Positions 1-10,237 of a stretch of DNA of 64,000 nucleotides are shown one piece after another (position 1 is the stretch's first letter; every line of letters begins with the position of its first letter). This DNA is from Chitinophagaceae bacterium (GTDB taxonomy: Bacteria > Bacteroidota > Bacteroidia > Chitinophagales > Chitinophagaceae): the NCBI GenBank assembly GCA_947447465.1, contig CANFKE010000007.1, positions 51,803 through 115,802 on the forward strand, given 5' to 3'. Under the pieces are notes generated by a model. The model was not told the origin of the DNA and made no database searches. It was given only the letters and a program-made list of their open reading frames with translations. Made by a program: the position numbers and the translations under genes.

Positions 1-2
1 GT

Positions 3-473
3 ATGCAGTTCTTCTATGGCCAGACAGTCAACACATCTGTTAATCCGGTAAACTGGCATCCAAGTGCTACATGGGGTGGTGCAGGTACTACAACATATCT
101 TGGTGACACAATCTCTATTCAGTCAGATAGCATTGGTCTGGTAAGTGCAGGTCGCTTCCTGTCAAGCCCTAATTATCAGACATTCTCATTGACCATAGAC
201 GGACCACAGTTTGATGACAGTGATCATGTTCAGGCGTATGCTTTGTTCGATAACAACAGAGTAGCATATCCGATGACTGCACGTTACCACCAGAAGATCA
301 GCGAGACCCACGTGCCTAATGTGCCATTGCACTTTGTAGTATGGGGTATCTATCATGGTGATTTCTATGGTGGCATCTCTTCAGGTGTTACACCGCAAAA
401 TGGTTGGGCTTATACCATGAGTATAGTTAAGGTAAACCCGATAACCTTCCTTGCACAGGTTAATGCACTTTAA
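3..473 (+). CDS. C-terminal part of a hypothetical protein (5' end probably outside the window)
   Basis: ORF open to the window edge, followed by a hairpin terminator at ~497-526; no family recognised. Confidence 0.55.
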   Translation: MQFFYGQTVNTSVNPVNWHPSATWGGAGTTTYLGDTISIQSDSIGLVSAGRFLSSPNYQTFSLTIDGPQFDDSDHVQAYALFDNNRVAYPMTARYHQKISETHVPNVPLHFVVWGIYHGDFYGGISSGVTPQNGWAYTMSIVKVNPITFLAQVNAL

Positions 474-496
474 GTAGTTATAATAAGAAATAGAAA

Positions 497-526
497 ATGC
501 CCCGTCTTACGATGGGGCATTTTTAT
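497..526 (+). terminator. Rho-independent-like terminator
   Basis: ATGCCCC (497-503) / GGGGCAT (514-520) stem followed by TTTTATTT. Confidence 0.8.
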
Positions 527-569
527 TTGGGGTAGATGATGTTTTTAAGTATTGTTAAGTTGTGTTATG

Positions 570-577
570 TATATTTG
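570..577 (+). promoter_or_regulatory. Bacteroidota -7 element TATATTTG upstream of the NHL-repeat gene
   Basis: Exact match to TAnnTTTG, 29 nt before the ATG at 607. Confidence 0.45.
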
Positions 578-606
578 AATGTCATTAAACGACCGGGACC
601 TATATT

Positions 607-2439
607 ATGAAAAAGATATCCTCAACTATTGCTGCCACAGCACTATTACTCTCCATAATTTTATTGGCCATTACAAGCAGTGCACAGGTGATAAGTACCT
701 TTGCGGGAAATGGCGTAGCCGCTACTTTGGGAGACGGACTATCTCCAACAGCAGCCAGTTTTAATAATCTTGCAGCTGTCTATTTTCACACTACGGGAGA
801 TTTTTACATTGTAGAGTATAGCGGAAGTGTCATCAGGAAAATATCATCGACCGGTGTAGTGAGTACTTTTGCTGGTAATGGTGTAGCAGGATATGGAGGA
901 GATGGTGGGCCTGCTACCGCAGCCAGTTTTAACCATCCTATAGATATACTTGCAGACTATTCAGGCAATTTTTATGTCATTGATAATGGCAACCAGCGGA
1001 TAAGAAAGATCAATGCTGCCGGTATCATTACAACAATTGCAGGTAATGGAATACCAGGCTATACTGGTGATGGTGGACCAGCTACTGCAGCCACTCTGCA
1101 TGACCCCAGTCGAATGACTATAGATGGTGCAGGTAACATATATTTTGCCGATGCAGTCAATAATGTCATCAGGAAGATAAGTACAGCAGGGATCATTTCT
1201 ACCGTAGTAGGTAATGGTACCCCTGCTTTTGCAGGTGATGGAGGTCCTGCAACCGGCGCATCATTATGGCAACCACTAGGTGTTACTTTGGATGGTAATG
1301 GTAATATGTATGTGGCTGATGCTTTGAATCACCGTATCAGGAAGATCAATACTTCGGGTATCATCTCTACGTTTGCAGGAACAGGTGCAGTAGGTTATGC
1401 CGGGGATAGTGGTCCTGCCACTGCCGCAACTATGAACTATCCTAATGGGGTGACCTGCGACCAGACCTGCAATGTCTATTTTACAGACTGGTATGGACAT
1501 AAAGTAAGAAAGGTCACTTATTCAGGCATCATTACTACAGTTGTAGGTAGCGGCGTAGCGGGCTTTAGCGGAGATGGTGGACCTGCTGTGAGCGCGCAAC
1601 TCAATGGCCCCAATAACCTTACATTCGACCATATAAGTAATTTGTATATCCCGGAGTATTACAACAATAGGGTGAGAAAGGTAAGCAATCTGGGAGAGAC
1701 ATTTGGCTGTCCTTCTGTTGTGCCTGTAGCGGGTATTACGGCTCCCGGTTCGGTATGTCAGGATAGCTGTGTTACTTTTCAGAACCTAAGTACAGGCACT
1801 GTTGATAGTCTTAGGTGGACATCTGCATCGGGTGGGGTAGTTATTTCATCCCCTGTTACTGATACCACCACTATATGTTTTCCGGGATCTGATTCTGCGG
1901 TTGTGAAATTGTATGTTTATGGCCCTCTTGGTACTGATTCTGCAACCGTGACCATAATGATAACTTCTGCTCCACATCCGGGAATTAATCATTCAGGACA
2001 CACTCTTACCGTAACCGGCGGACCTTATACAGGGTATCAATGGTATAATGGTAGTGTAGCTATTACAGGAGCTACCAATGCTACCTATACCTACTTGTCA
2101 ACAGGCGGAGATTATCATGTTGTTGTAGATTCTGCGGGTTGTACCGGCATCTCGGCAAGCATCAGCACTGTAGGAGTGGGAACTACAACTACTTCTGTGA
2201 AAACATATTGGGTAGCTCAATACAACAATGATATGATAACGCTTAGGTCTTCTGAAAACAATGATGAAGCGCTGCACATGGCAATATATGATGCGACCGG
2301 AAGAATAATAGTGCAGGATACATGGAGTAATGGCAGTAATACCAAAGATGTTAACTGCACGGTATTCCCAACCGGATTTTATGTGATCAGATTATCAAAT
2401 CAACAAACCTCAGTTGCTTTGGGGTGGACCAAGCAATAA
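607..2439 (+). CDS. Secreted NHL-repeat (beta-propeller) protein with Ig-like segment and T9SS type A-like C-terminal region
   Basis: Signal peptide; repeated AGNGxxGYxGDGGPATAAxxxxPxGVxxDxxGNxYxxDxxNxxIRKI motifs; C-term 'IYDATGRIIVQ...FPTGFYVIRLSNQ'. Confidence 0.85.
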   Translation: MKKISSTIAATALLLSIILLAITSSAQVISTFAGNGVAATLGDGLSPTAASFNNLAAVYFHTTGDFYIVEYSGSVIRKISSTGVVSTFAGNGVAGYGGDGGPATAASFNHPIDILADYSGNFYVIDNGNQRIRKINAAGIITTIAGNGIPGYTGDGGPATAATLHDPSRMTIDGAGNIYFADAVNNVIRKISTAGIISTVVGNGTPAFAGDGGPATGASLWQPLGVTLDGNGNMYVADALNHRIRKINTSGIISTFAGTGAVGYAGDSGPATAATMNYPNGVTCDQTCNVYFTDWYGHKVRKVTYSGIITTVVGSGVAGFSGDGGPAVSAQLNGPNNLTFDHISNLYIPEYYNNRVRKVSNLGETFGCPSVVPVAGITAPGSVCQDSCVTFQNLSTGTVDSLRWTSASGGVVISSPVTDTTTICFPGSDSAVVKLYVYGPLGTDSATVTIMITSAPHPGINHSGHTLTVTGGPYTGYQWYNGSVAITGATNATYTYLSTGGDYHVVVDSAGCTGISASISTVGVGTTTTSVKTYWVAQYNNDMITLRSSENNDEALHMAIYDATGRIIVQDTWSNGSNTKDVNCTVFPTGFYVIRLSNQQTSVALGWTKQ

Positions 2440-2465
2440 CAGCGTTTAAGAGACAGTTATATAAA

Positions 2466-2499
2466 AAAAACCTTTGCATCATGCGGTGCAAAGGTTTTT
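2466..2499. terminator. Bidirectional terminator between convergent genes
   Basis: AAAAACCTTTGCA / TGCAAAGGTTTTT inverted repeat with A and T tracts. Confidence 0.85.
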
Positions 2500-2536
2500 C
2501 TATTTTTCATTGATCTATGTTTGCAGGAGGGGAACG

Positions 2537-3343
2537 TCAATCCTTCTCAATAGCTCCTCTGCGGGCTCTCAGCGCTGCTTCTGCTTCCATCATACTCATT
2601 TCTTTAGCCTTCTCCAGGAATTCTGAAGCGAAGATAAAGGCATTCAGTTTTTCATCTTTACTGAAGATGATGTCTTTGTTAGTGCCTTCCCACTGCTTGG
2701 TACCCTGATACATGTAAACGATGTGGTCTCCATACTCCATCACGGTATTCATATCGTGTGTGTTGACAACCGTCGTGATGTTAAACTCCGTAGTTATTTC
2801 CTTTATCAACTTGTCAATGACCAGAGATGTTTGCGGATCTAGACCTGAGTTAGGTTCATCGCAGAAGAGGTATTTAGGGTTTTGAACTACAGCACGTGCC
2901 AATGCTACACGCTTCTTCATACCTCCACTTATCTCCGCAGGGAATTTCTTATTGGCATCTTTCAGGTTTACCCTGTCCAATACTTCATTGACCCTTTTCA
3001 GCTTTGTAGCATAATTATCTTTGGTAAACATGTCGAGCGGAAACATAACATTCTCTTCTACAGTCTTACTGTCGAACAATGCGCTGCCCTGAAAGAGCAT
3101 GCCCACCGACTGTCTCAGGTGCTTTAGTTCTTTCACATCCATTGTAACGATGTCCTCTCCCTCATAGAGCACCTGACCTTTATCTACCGACATAAGACCG
3201 ATCATGATCTTCATAAGAACCGTCTTACCACTACCACTGGTACCAATGATCAGGTTGGTCTTGCCTGCTTCCATTTTAAAGGAAACATCATGCAAAACAA
3301 CCTTTTCGCCAAATGCCTTTCTTACGTTCTTTATCTCTATCAT
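2537..3343 (-). CDS. ABC transporter ATP-binding protein, MlaF-like
   Basis: Walker A GTSGSGKT, signature ISGGMKKRVALARA, Walker B YLFCDEPNSGLDP. Confidence 0.9.
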   Translation of the reverse strand: MIEIKNVRKAFGEKVVLHDVSFKMEAGKTNLIIGTSGSGKTVLMKIMIGLMSVDKGQVLYEGEDIVTMDVKELKHLRQSVGMLFQGSALFDSKTVEENVMFPLDMFTKDNYATKLKRVNEVLDRVNLKDANKKFPAEISGGMKKRVALARAVVQNPKYLFCDEPNSGLDPQTSLVIDKLIKEITTEFNITTVVNTHDMNTVMEYGDHIVYMYQGTKQWEGTNKDIIFSKDEKLNAFIFASEFLEKAKEMSMMEAEAALRARRGAIEKD

Positions 3344-3406
3344 TTCATGGTATTTGTTCTCTATGGGTGATCGTTCATTAGCGCCCGATGCATGTTTGGG
3401 TTTCGG

Positions 3407-5035
3407 TTATACCTGAAACACACCCATCTTGAATTCTTTATGGTCCTGCGAATGATTGGCCGCATTGATACCTTCAGATATCACGCTGCGTGTTTCGATC
3501 GGGTCAATGATCTCATCTACCCAAAGGCGAGCTGCTGAATAGTATGCTGAAGTTTGCGCATCATATTTATCAACGATCTCTTTCAGCATTTCTTTTTCTC
3601 TTTCAGGATCAATTACTTCTCCCTTTGCCTTCAATGATGCTACCTGTATCTGCAATAGTGTTTTAGCGGCCTGTTCGCCACCCATAACAGCTATCTTGGC
3701 ATTAGGCCATGCATAGATAAAGCGAGGATCATAAGCCTTGCCACACATTGCATAGTTACCCGCTCCATAAGAGTTGCCTATCACAATAGTGATCTTTGGT
3801 ACTACTGAATTTGCCACAGCGTTGACCAGTTTAGCACCATCTTTAATGATACCACTCTGCTCGCTGCGACTACCCACCATAAAGCCGGTAACATCCTGCA
3901 GGAAAACCAAAGGGATCTTTTTCTGGTTGCAATTCATAATGAATCTTGCGGCCTTATCAGCACTGTCGTTATAGATAACGCCACCCATCTGCATTTCGCC
4001 CTTGCCGCTCTTTACTATCTTGCGCTGATTGGCGACTATACCTACAGCCCAGCCATCTACACGTGCATAACCACATACGATGGTCTTGCCGTAATCTTCT
4101 TTGAATTGGTCGAATTCAGATTTGTCAACGATGCATTTGATCACATCGACCACATCGAAATTCTTATTGTTCTGAGCAGATACGAGGCCATAAATATCCT
4201 TCATGTCTCTTTCCGGTAATGCGGGCTTTACTCTGCTGAAACCTTGGCGCGGCTGTTCGCCCAGTTTGTCCATGATGCGACGTACCTGATCGAGACATTC
4301 CTTTTCAGTATCAAATTTGTAGTCGGCGATCCCGCTGATCTCGGTGTGCATCTTAGCGCCACCCAGTGCCTGCTGGTCAGCATCCTCGCCGATAGCAGCT
4401 TTCACCAGATATGGTCCTGCAAGGAAGATAGAACCGTTGCCTTCAACCATCAGTGTTTCATCACTCATGATGGGCAGGTATGCTCCACCGGCAACACAGC
4501 TACCCATTACAGCGGCTATCTGGCTGATGCCCATTGCGCTCATCTGGGCATTATTTCTGAATATGCGGCCAAAGTGTTCTTTGTCGGGGAAAATCTCATC
4601 CTGCATAGGCAGGTAAACACCCGCGCTGTCCACTATGTAGATGATAGGCAGATAGTTTTCCATTGCTATCTCCTGCAGGCGCAGATTTTTCTTACCAGTT
4701 ATAGGGAACCATGCTCCTGCCTTTACTGTATTGTCATTGGCTACTATCACACATTGACGGCCACTTACATAGCCTAGCCCTGCTACAGTGCCACCTGCAG
4801 GACAGCCGCCATGTTCTTTATACATGTCGTAACCTGCAAAAGCACCGATTTCTGTAAATACACTGCCTTTGTCAATAAGATATTCGATACGCTCCCTTGG
4901 TGCCATTTTGCCTTTTTCGCGAGCTTTCTCCATGGCTTTTTTACCACCGCCATGGCTTATCACAGCATGTCGGGTCTTCATCTGGCTTACTGCCAGTTTC
5001 ATGCCATCTTCATTCTTATTAAATTCAATATTCAT
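3407..5035 (-). CDS. Acyl-CoA carboxylase carboxyltransferase (beta) subunit, propionyl/methylcrotonyl type
   Basis: Carboxyltransferase family motifs: MAPRERIEYLID, GGTVAGLGYVSGR, VMGSCVAGGAYLP, FLQDVTGFMVG, GNSYGAGNYAMCG. Confidence 0.93.
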   Translation of the reverse strand: MNIEFNKNEDGMKLAVSQMKTRHAVISHGGGKKAMEKAREKGKMAPRERIEYLIDKGSVFTEIGAFAGYDMYKEHGGCPAGGTVAGLGYVSGRQCVIVANDNTVKAGAWFPITGKKNLRLQEIAMENYLPIIYIVDSAGVYLPMQDEIFPDKEHFGRIFRNNAQMSAMGISQIAAVMGSCVAGGAYLPIMSDETLMVEGNGSIFLAGPYLVKAAIGEDADQQALGGAKMHTEISGIADYKFDTEKECLDQVRRIMDKLGEQPRQGFSRVKPALPERDMKDIYGLVSAQNNKNFDVVDVIKCIVDKSEFDQFKEDYGKTIVCGYARVDGWAVGIVANQRKIVKSGKGEMQMGGVIYNDSADKAARFIMNCNQKKIPLVFLQDVTGFMVGSRSEQSGIIKDGAKLVNAVANSVVPKITIVIGNSYGAGNYAMCGKAYDPRFIYAWPNAKIAVMGGEQAAKTLLQIQVASLKAKGEVIDPEREKEMLKEIVDKYDAQTSAYYSAARLWVDEIIDPIETRSVISEGINAANHSQDHKEFKMGVFQV

Positions 5036-5207
5036 CGAATATGTATATTTTTTGTGTGCGATATTTCAGGTTGTAAACTTACTATCTTTTTTGTGTATAT
5101 CGATACAAATCACTTTATCCTGTCATAGAGTAAATCGATGGTTTCGGGCTGTGTTCACAAGCCAACCTATTCATTGGCTCATTTATGTTACTTTAGCGGC
5201 ATAAAGT

Positions 5208-6320
5208 ATGAGCAATAACGTAGTGCATAAATTATTAAAACGTCCGCTGTCTGTGATGGCGATATGTATGATAATTGGTACATCACTGCTATCGGTATTC
5301 GCTTATGTATTGGCTCCCGATAATACCCCGTATTCTAATAATATGATCGTAGAGCTGGGGGCTAAGCCACCGGGATTCAGCCGGCAATTGTTATTACTGC
5401 CTAAGGCGCAGCGACCATTTCAGACGGGTACATTGGCCGGTTTGCTCAATGGCCGACCTTCAGATAATGTACTTGTGCCTCTCAATAGTTATTCTTTTGA
5501 GGGGGCTGATCTGCATATAAAGCATTACATAGATGATGGAGTAGCGGATGATGTCGTTTATCCATTACGGCAATTATTGCCGTTGAATTTATTGAAAAGT
5601 GATATCCTGCAGCAGCGGAAATATGTGGAGGAACATTGTATTGTCAGCAGAACTTTTTATCTGGGTACCGACCGTTACGGGCGCGACATATTGTCAAGAC
5701 TCATCACCGGTTCGAGAGTGAGCTTATCGGTGGGGTTTGTTGCAGTATTTCTATCCTTGTCAATAGGTATCATACTTGGCTCTATGGCCGCATATTTCGG
5801 AGGTAAGACAGATAATGCTGTGATGTGGCTGATCAACATACTGTGGTCAATTCCAACATTGCTGCTGGTATTTGCTATTACTCTGACCATAGGGAAAGGT
5901 TTCTGGGAAATATTTGTTGCCATAGGGCTCACTATGTGGGTGGGTGCGGCAAGGTTGATAAGAGGGCAGGTAATGGTGCTGAGAGAGATGGAATATGTAA
6001 CTGCCGCCAAGGCACTCGGCGTATCTGATATGCGTATCATATACCGGCACATATTGCCCAATATAGCCGGTCCGCTGATGGTGATAGCCGCAGGTAATTT
6101 TGCCGCCGCCATACTCACGGAGGCAGGTCTCAGCTTTCTGGGTATTGGTGTTCAGCCGCCACAGCCATCGTGGGGATTGATGATCAAAGAACACTATAAT
6201 TTCCTGCTGACCAATAAGCCATTTCCAGCTTTGATACCGGGTATAGCCATTATGTTGCTGGTCTATTCTTTTAATATTCTTGGTAATGCTCTGAGAGATA
6301 TACTTGATGTGAAAGGGTAG
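5208..6320 (+). CDS. ABC transporter permease, DppC/OppC type, with extended periplasmic insertion
   Basis: LGTDRYGRDILSRLITGSRVSLSVG and EMEYVTAAKALGVSDMRIIYRHILPN (EAA loop). Confidence 0.92.
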   Translation: MSNNVVHKLLKRPLSVMAICMIIGTSLLSVFAYVLAPDNTPYSNNMIVELGAKPPGFSRQLLLLPKAQRPFQTGTLAGLLNGRPSDNVLVPLNSYSFEGADLHIKHYIDDGVADDVVYPLRQLLPLNLLKSDILQQRKYVEEHCIVSRTFYLGTDRYGRDILSRLITGSRVSLSVGFVAVFLSLSIGIILGSMAAYFGGKTDNAVMWLINILWSIPTLLLVFAITLTIGKGFWEIFVAIGLTMWVGAARLIRGQVMVLREMEYVTAAKALGVSDMRIIYRHILPNIAGPLMVIAAGNFAAAILTEAGLSFLGIGVQPPQPSWGLMIKEHYNFLLTNKPFPALIPGIAIMLLVYSFNILGNALRDILDVKG

Positions 6321-6334
6321 AAGCCTCTTCCTGA

Positions 6335-7963
6335 TCACTTCTTCCCTTTACTCTCACTGTTGAATTTATTTTCTTTGGTAACCACATCCTTGATGATCTC
6401 ATCCAGCTTTTCAGAAGCTCCCGCTATGCCTTCCATCAGTTCTTTGTTGACAGGGTCGCTTAGATTATCATAGTTAAATAGTCTGGAAAGGCCCATTATA
6501 GTTACAACCTGTCCTCTTATTTCGTGCGACTGAGTATGCGCAATATCTTCCAGCACATTACTCTGCTCTTTTATGCGCTGTAAATGCTTTTTCTTTTCGT
6601 GCGAGAGTACCCTATGTGAACGAGATTGGACGATGAATTTTTTCACCACCACACCCATAGCTATGAGCAGTAGTGCTATACCTGCAATGAACATTACCCT
6701 TTCATTGCGCTTGTTAGCAGCTTTCAGTTTTTCTATCTGAATGTCTCGCTCTTTAAGGTCAATAGCACGTTGAGTTTCGAGTCCGGCCATTTTCATTTTG
6801 TTCTTTTCAGAGAACATAGAATCGCGGTACTGCATGTATTGTATCTGATTGGCTAGGGCTTCTTTATAATTGCCGGCCATGGTATGAATGGTGGCAAGGT
6901 TTTTAGAGAGTTCCTGTATCCCGTCAATATCTCCTATGTCTTTAGATATGACCATTGCTCTGTCTATAAAGCTCACTGCCTTAGCGAGATTGGCTTGTTT
7001 GCTGCCTGAGATAAGACTGTCTGTTTTTATTCGTCCGGTAGTATCTTGCGCAATGTTCATATAGGCCTCGCCTATATTGCCCAGGCTGATAGAAGTACTG
7101 AATTTATCACCTATCTCTTCTGCAATATGGAGAGAACGGAAGAAGTATTCAAATGCTTTGGGGAAGTCGCCCTGATTGCGATACACATTACCTATGTTGC
7201 CTAGGTCTGCAAGTATGAAGGCCTTAGCACCTTTGGCCTCATTCAATTGCAGGCTCTTTTCATAATATTCAAGAGCCTTAGCATAGTTTTTCTGTGCTTT
7301 GTAAACGAGGCCTATATTCCCATAGTTGTATGCGATGCCACTCTTGTCGCCAATTTCTTCCGCTATTTTAAGGGACTTGAAAAAATATTCTAGTGCTTCG
7401 GTATATTTTTCCTGACGACTATAAACGATACCTATATTCAGCAGGCAAGATGCTATATCCTCCTTGCTTTTTATCTCTTCTTCGATCTTTAGCCCGATAA
7501 AATAATTCTCCAGTGCCTTTGCATAATTGCCCTGAGTGAAGTATAAAATTCCGACATTGATGATGTTCTTAGCCTGATATTTTCTGTTACCTATAGCTTC
7601 ACATATGGCCTCAGCTTTATTATAATACTCAATAGATCTTACATATTCTGATTTTGTGAGATAATTGTTGGCCAATGCGCTATATGCACTTACCAGACCG
7701 GTCTGCCAATCTTCTTTTTCTGCCAGATCTGATGCCTGAATACCATATTTTATACCTTGCTCAGGGTCAATGTATCTGTAATACAATGCTATTCGGGTAA
7801 GAATGGAGGCTTTGGTAGTGTCATCTTTAGCCTTAGGAAGTTCTCTTTGCAGTGAATCCAGTAACTCTGGTCCTTGCTTTTCTTTTGCTTCAGATGCTGC
7901 TACGAATAAGCACATAACAGTAAGCACAAAAAAAGTTATATAGCGCAAAGACGAATGTATCAT
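6335..7963 (-). CDS. TPR-repeat membrane protein ending in a histidine-kinase DHp-like helix, no ATPase domain
   Basis: About 7 TPRs (NIGxVYxxQxxYxKALEYY), one TM, then HTQSHEIRGQVVTIMGLSRLF; stops shortly after. Confidence 0.88.
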   Translation of the reverse strand: MIHSSLRYITFFVLTVMCLFVAASEAKEKQGPELLDSLQRELPKAKDDTTKASILTRIALYYRYIDPEQGIKYGIQASDLAEKEDWQTGLVSAYSALANNYLTKSEYVRSIEYYNKAEAICEAIGNRKYQAKNIINVGILYFTQGNYAKALENYFIGLKIEEEIKSKEDIASCLLNIGIVYSRQEKYTEALEYFFKSLKIAEEIGDKSGIAYNYGNIGLVYKAQKNYAKALEYYEKSLQLNEAKGAKAFILADLGNIGNVYRNQGDFPKAFEYFFRSLHIAEEIGDKFSTSISLGNIGEAYMNIAQDTTGRIKTDSLISGSKQANLAKAVSFIDRAMVISKDIGDIDGIQELSKNLATIHTMAGNYKEALANQIQYMQYRDSMFSEKNKMKMAGLETQRAIDLKERDIQIEKLKAANKRNERVMFIAGIALLLIAMGVVVKKFIVQSRSHRVLSHEKKKHLQRIKEQSNVLEDIAHTQSHEIRGQVVTIMGLSRLFNYDNLSDPVNKELMEGIAGASEKLDEIIKDVVTKENKFNSESKGKK

Positions 7964-8215
7964 ATATTACAACACTTACGGAAAGTTAATATAAATGGCC
8001 GATCAAACATTGGAAGTGATGTGAATGATCCTAATTTTTTATTCAACCACTTGTGATCTGAATTTATGATGTAGTTGGTTGATCAGCAATCATTTAAAGT
8101 TAAATTAAAGAATTTGAAGCCTGATGTATTTTATTTTCATTTATTTTAAACCACTTCATTGACTGTAAGTCTTAAAAGGGTAAAAATTATATTTGATCAT
8201 TTAAAAGCCATAACC

Positions 8216-9058
8216 ATGTTCAAGTCAAAAATCTCATTTTATGCAGGGGCATTAGCCATAACGGCTGGCTCATTGGCGTTTCTGGCGTCATGTAATAAAA
8301 ATAAAAAAACTGATACTGCTGAAGATACAGGCTATGCCTCGGAACATTCTGTTGCAGAAAAATCATTTAATGATGCGGGATCTATAGCTGATCAGGCATC
8401 AACGGTCACGTCGGGTAGTACGCTGGGTTACAAAACTACTGAGCTTACCAGTGCCTGCGCTACTGTAACGCGCACAACAGGATCGATAGTAATAGATTTC
8501 GGAACAACGGATTGTTTGTGCAACGATGGTCGCTTACGCAGAGGTAAGATACTGGTCAACTACACAGGTAACTACTCCGACAGCGGATCTGTAAGGACTA
8601 TCACATTCGATAATTATTATCAGAATGATAATAATGTAGCGGGTACAAAAACGGTAACCAATATGGGGCATAACTCACTCGGTCAGCCTTACTTCAATGT
8701 GACCGTGAATGGGACTGTAACGCTAGCGTCGGGCGGAACAATATCTACCAGCTGGAACAGGGTACGTACCTGGACAGATGGTTATAATACGCTCACTGAT
8801 TTTACAGATGATAAGTACACAGTGACCGGTACCGGAACGCTGACACGTGCGAGTGGAGCCGTTGTGAACATTGCCATACCTACTAGTACTCCGCTGGTAT
8901 TTGCGGCAGGATGCAGATGGATAGAAGCAGGAACTTTGATTTTTACATTGCCTAGCGGACTAACCCGCAGCATTAATTACGGAACTACAGCTAATTGCGA
9001 CAATCAGGCTGTATTGACCTTACCAAGCGGAACTACGTATAATATTACACTACCGTAA
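8216..9058 (+). CDS. Lipoprotein of unknown function
   Basis: MFKSKISFYAGALAITAGSLAFLASCNK lipobox from the ATG at 8216; the ORF track start 8159 is upstream of this. Confidence 0.75.
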   Translation: MFKSKISFYAGALAITAGSLAFLASCNKNKKTDTAEDTGYASEHSVAEKSFNDAGSIADQASTVTSGSTLGYKTTELTSACATVTRTTGSIVIDFGTTDCLCNDGRLRRGKILVNYTGNYSDSGSVRTITFDNYYQNDNNVAGTKTVTNMGHNSLGQPYFNVTVNGTVTLASGGTISTSWNRVRTWTDGYNTLTDFTDDKYTVTGTGTLTRASGAVVNIAIPTSTPLVFAAGCRWIEAGTLIFTLPSGLTRSINYGTTANCDNQAVLTLPSGTTYNITLP

Positions 9059-9079
9059 GTATTTTTTTTGTGTGTGAAA

Positions 9080-9117
9080 AGAGCGGGTCTGCATTCATGC
9101 GGATCCGCCTTTTCTTT
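9080..9117. terminator. Likely terminator between convergent genes
   Basis: Imperfect inverted repeat AAAAGAGCGGGTCTGCAT/ATGCGGATCCGCCTTTT plus CTTTTT. Confidence 0.6.
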
Positions 9118-10182
9118 TTATATTCTCTTGTTTCGTTGCATTTGCTGCGCTATGAGTGCCAGCGCGCATGAAGGCAGAGATATAAAAAGTAGTACTATCC
9201 CGAAATGAAACATATTACCAAGAAGTACGGCTAGTGAAATTGTAAGCACATTAACGCCCGTTATTAACCAAGCTGTGGCTGCATGACTCATGCCTGAGTC
9301 CAGAAGATAATAGTGTAGGTGGCGTCTGTCTGCCTTTAAAGGAGATATACCTTTCTTTATTCTTAGTATGAACACGCGTATGGCATCGAATACAGGGTAG
9401 AAAAGGATAGAGAGCATTACAATGAAAGCCGGAGCCGGACTGAATAATACAGGGCTGACCCACATGAACCTGATAAAGAATACTGCGAGAATGAAAATGG
9501 TAAAACCTGACAGCATTGATCCGGTATCGCCCATATAGATCTTGGCGGGGAAGTAGTTGTAGTACAAAAGGCCTGCAGTAGCACCAAGCAAAGAAAAGGA
9601 GATACATGCCTCAACAATGTTGCCGCTGAAAGCAAAGAAAATACCCAATATGCCACAGCACAATATGGACATCATACCCGCCAGCCCATCTATACCATCT
9701 ATGAAGTTGAATACATTGATAAAGAAGGTGCAGCAGAATGTGGTAAGTCCTATGCTCGTCCAGTAGGGTAGTGTGTATATGCCATTGAAGCCATATAGAT
9801 AGGGGATGCGTATGTCGGCAAACTTAACGGTGATGAACGCGGCAATAAATTGCGCCAATAATTTTTTGGATGGCCGCATATTCATAAGATCATCATAGAT
9901 GCCTGTAAAGAATAGAATGACCGTAGAGGTAATAATGACTTCCCAGCCGGTACCAAACTGCTGAATGAAGAAAGGTATTGTAGCAATATAGCCAATAAAA
10001 ACCCCGATGCCTCCCAGGCTGGGTATTTCCTCGCCATGGATCTTGCGGATATTATCTGGAATATCGTAGATCTTCCGTTCCCGGGCAATAAAGATGATCT
10101 TTTTTACGGCGTATAGGCTTACTATAGCAGAGACCACTACAGCTAGCAAATACAATATGTAATCGGGCAATGCAGATAACAT
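9118..10182 (-). CDS. Glycosyltransferase family 4 (MraY/WecA-like undecaprenyl-phosphate sugar-phosphate transferase)
   Basis: Multi-TM; IPSLGGIGVFIG, FFTGIYDDLMNMRPSKKLLAQ, FNFIDGIDGLAGM, KIYMGDTGSMLSGF. Confidence 0.93.
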   Translation of the reverse strand: MLSALPDYILYLLAVVVSAIVSLYAVKKIIFIARERKIYDIPDNIRKIHGEEIPSLGGIGVFIGYIATIPFFIQQFGTGWEVIITSTVILFFTGIYDDLMNMRPSKKLLAQFIAAFITVKFADIRIPYLYGFNGIYTLPYWTSIGLTTFCCTFFINVFNFIDGIDGLAGMMSILCCGILGIFFAFSGNIVEACISFSLLGATAGLLYYNYFPAKIYMGDTGSMLSGFTIFILAVFFIRFMWVSPVLFSPAPAFIVMLSILFYPVFDAIRVFILRIKKGISPLKADRRHLHYYLLDSGMSHAATAWLITGVNVLTISLAVLLGNMFHFGIVLLFISLPSCALALIAQQMQRNKRI

Positions 10183-10237
10183 TATACTGATAACGGTGTT
10201 TGGTATGTATTATTATATTGTTGGTCTATTCTTGTCA

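Noticed and set aside
4244-4777. 177-aa plus-strand ORF opposite the carboxylase gene
   Set aside because: Antisense to a strongly supported CDS; no domain, no promoter seen
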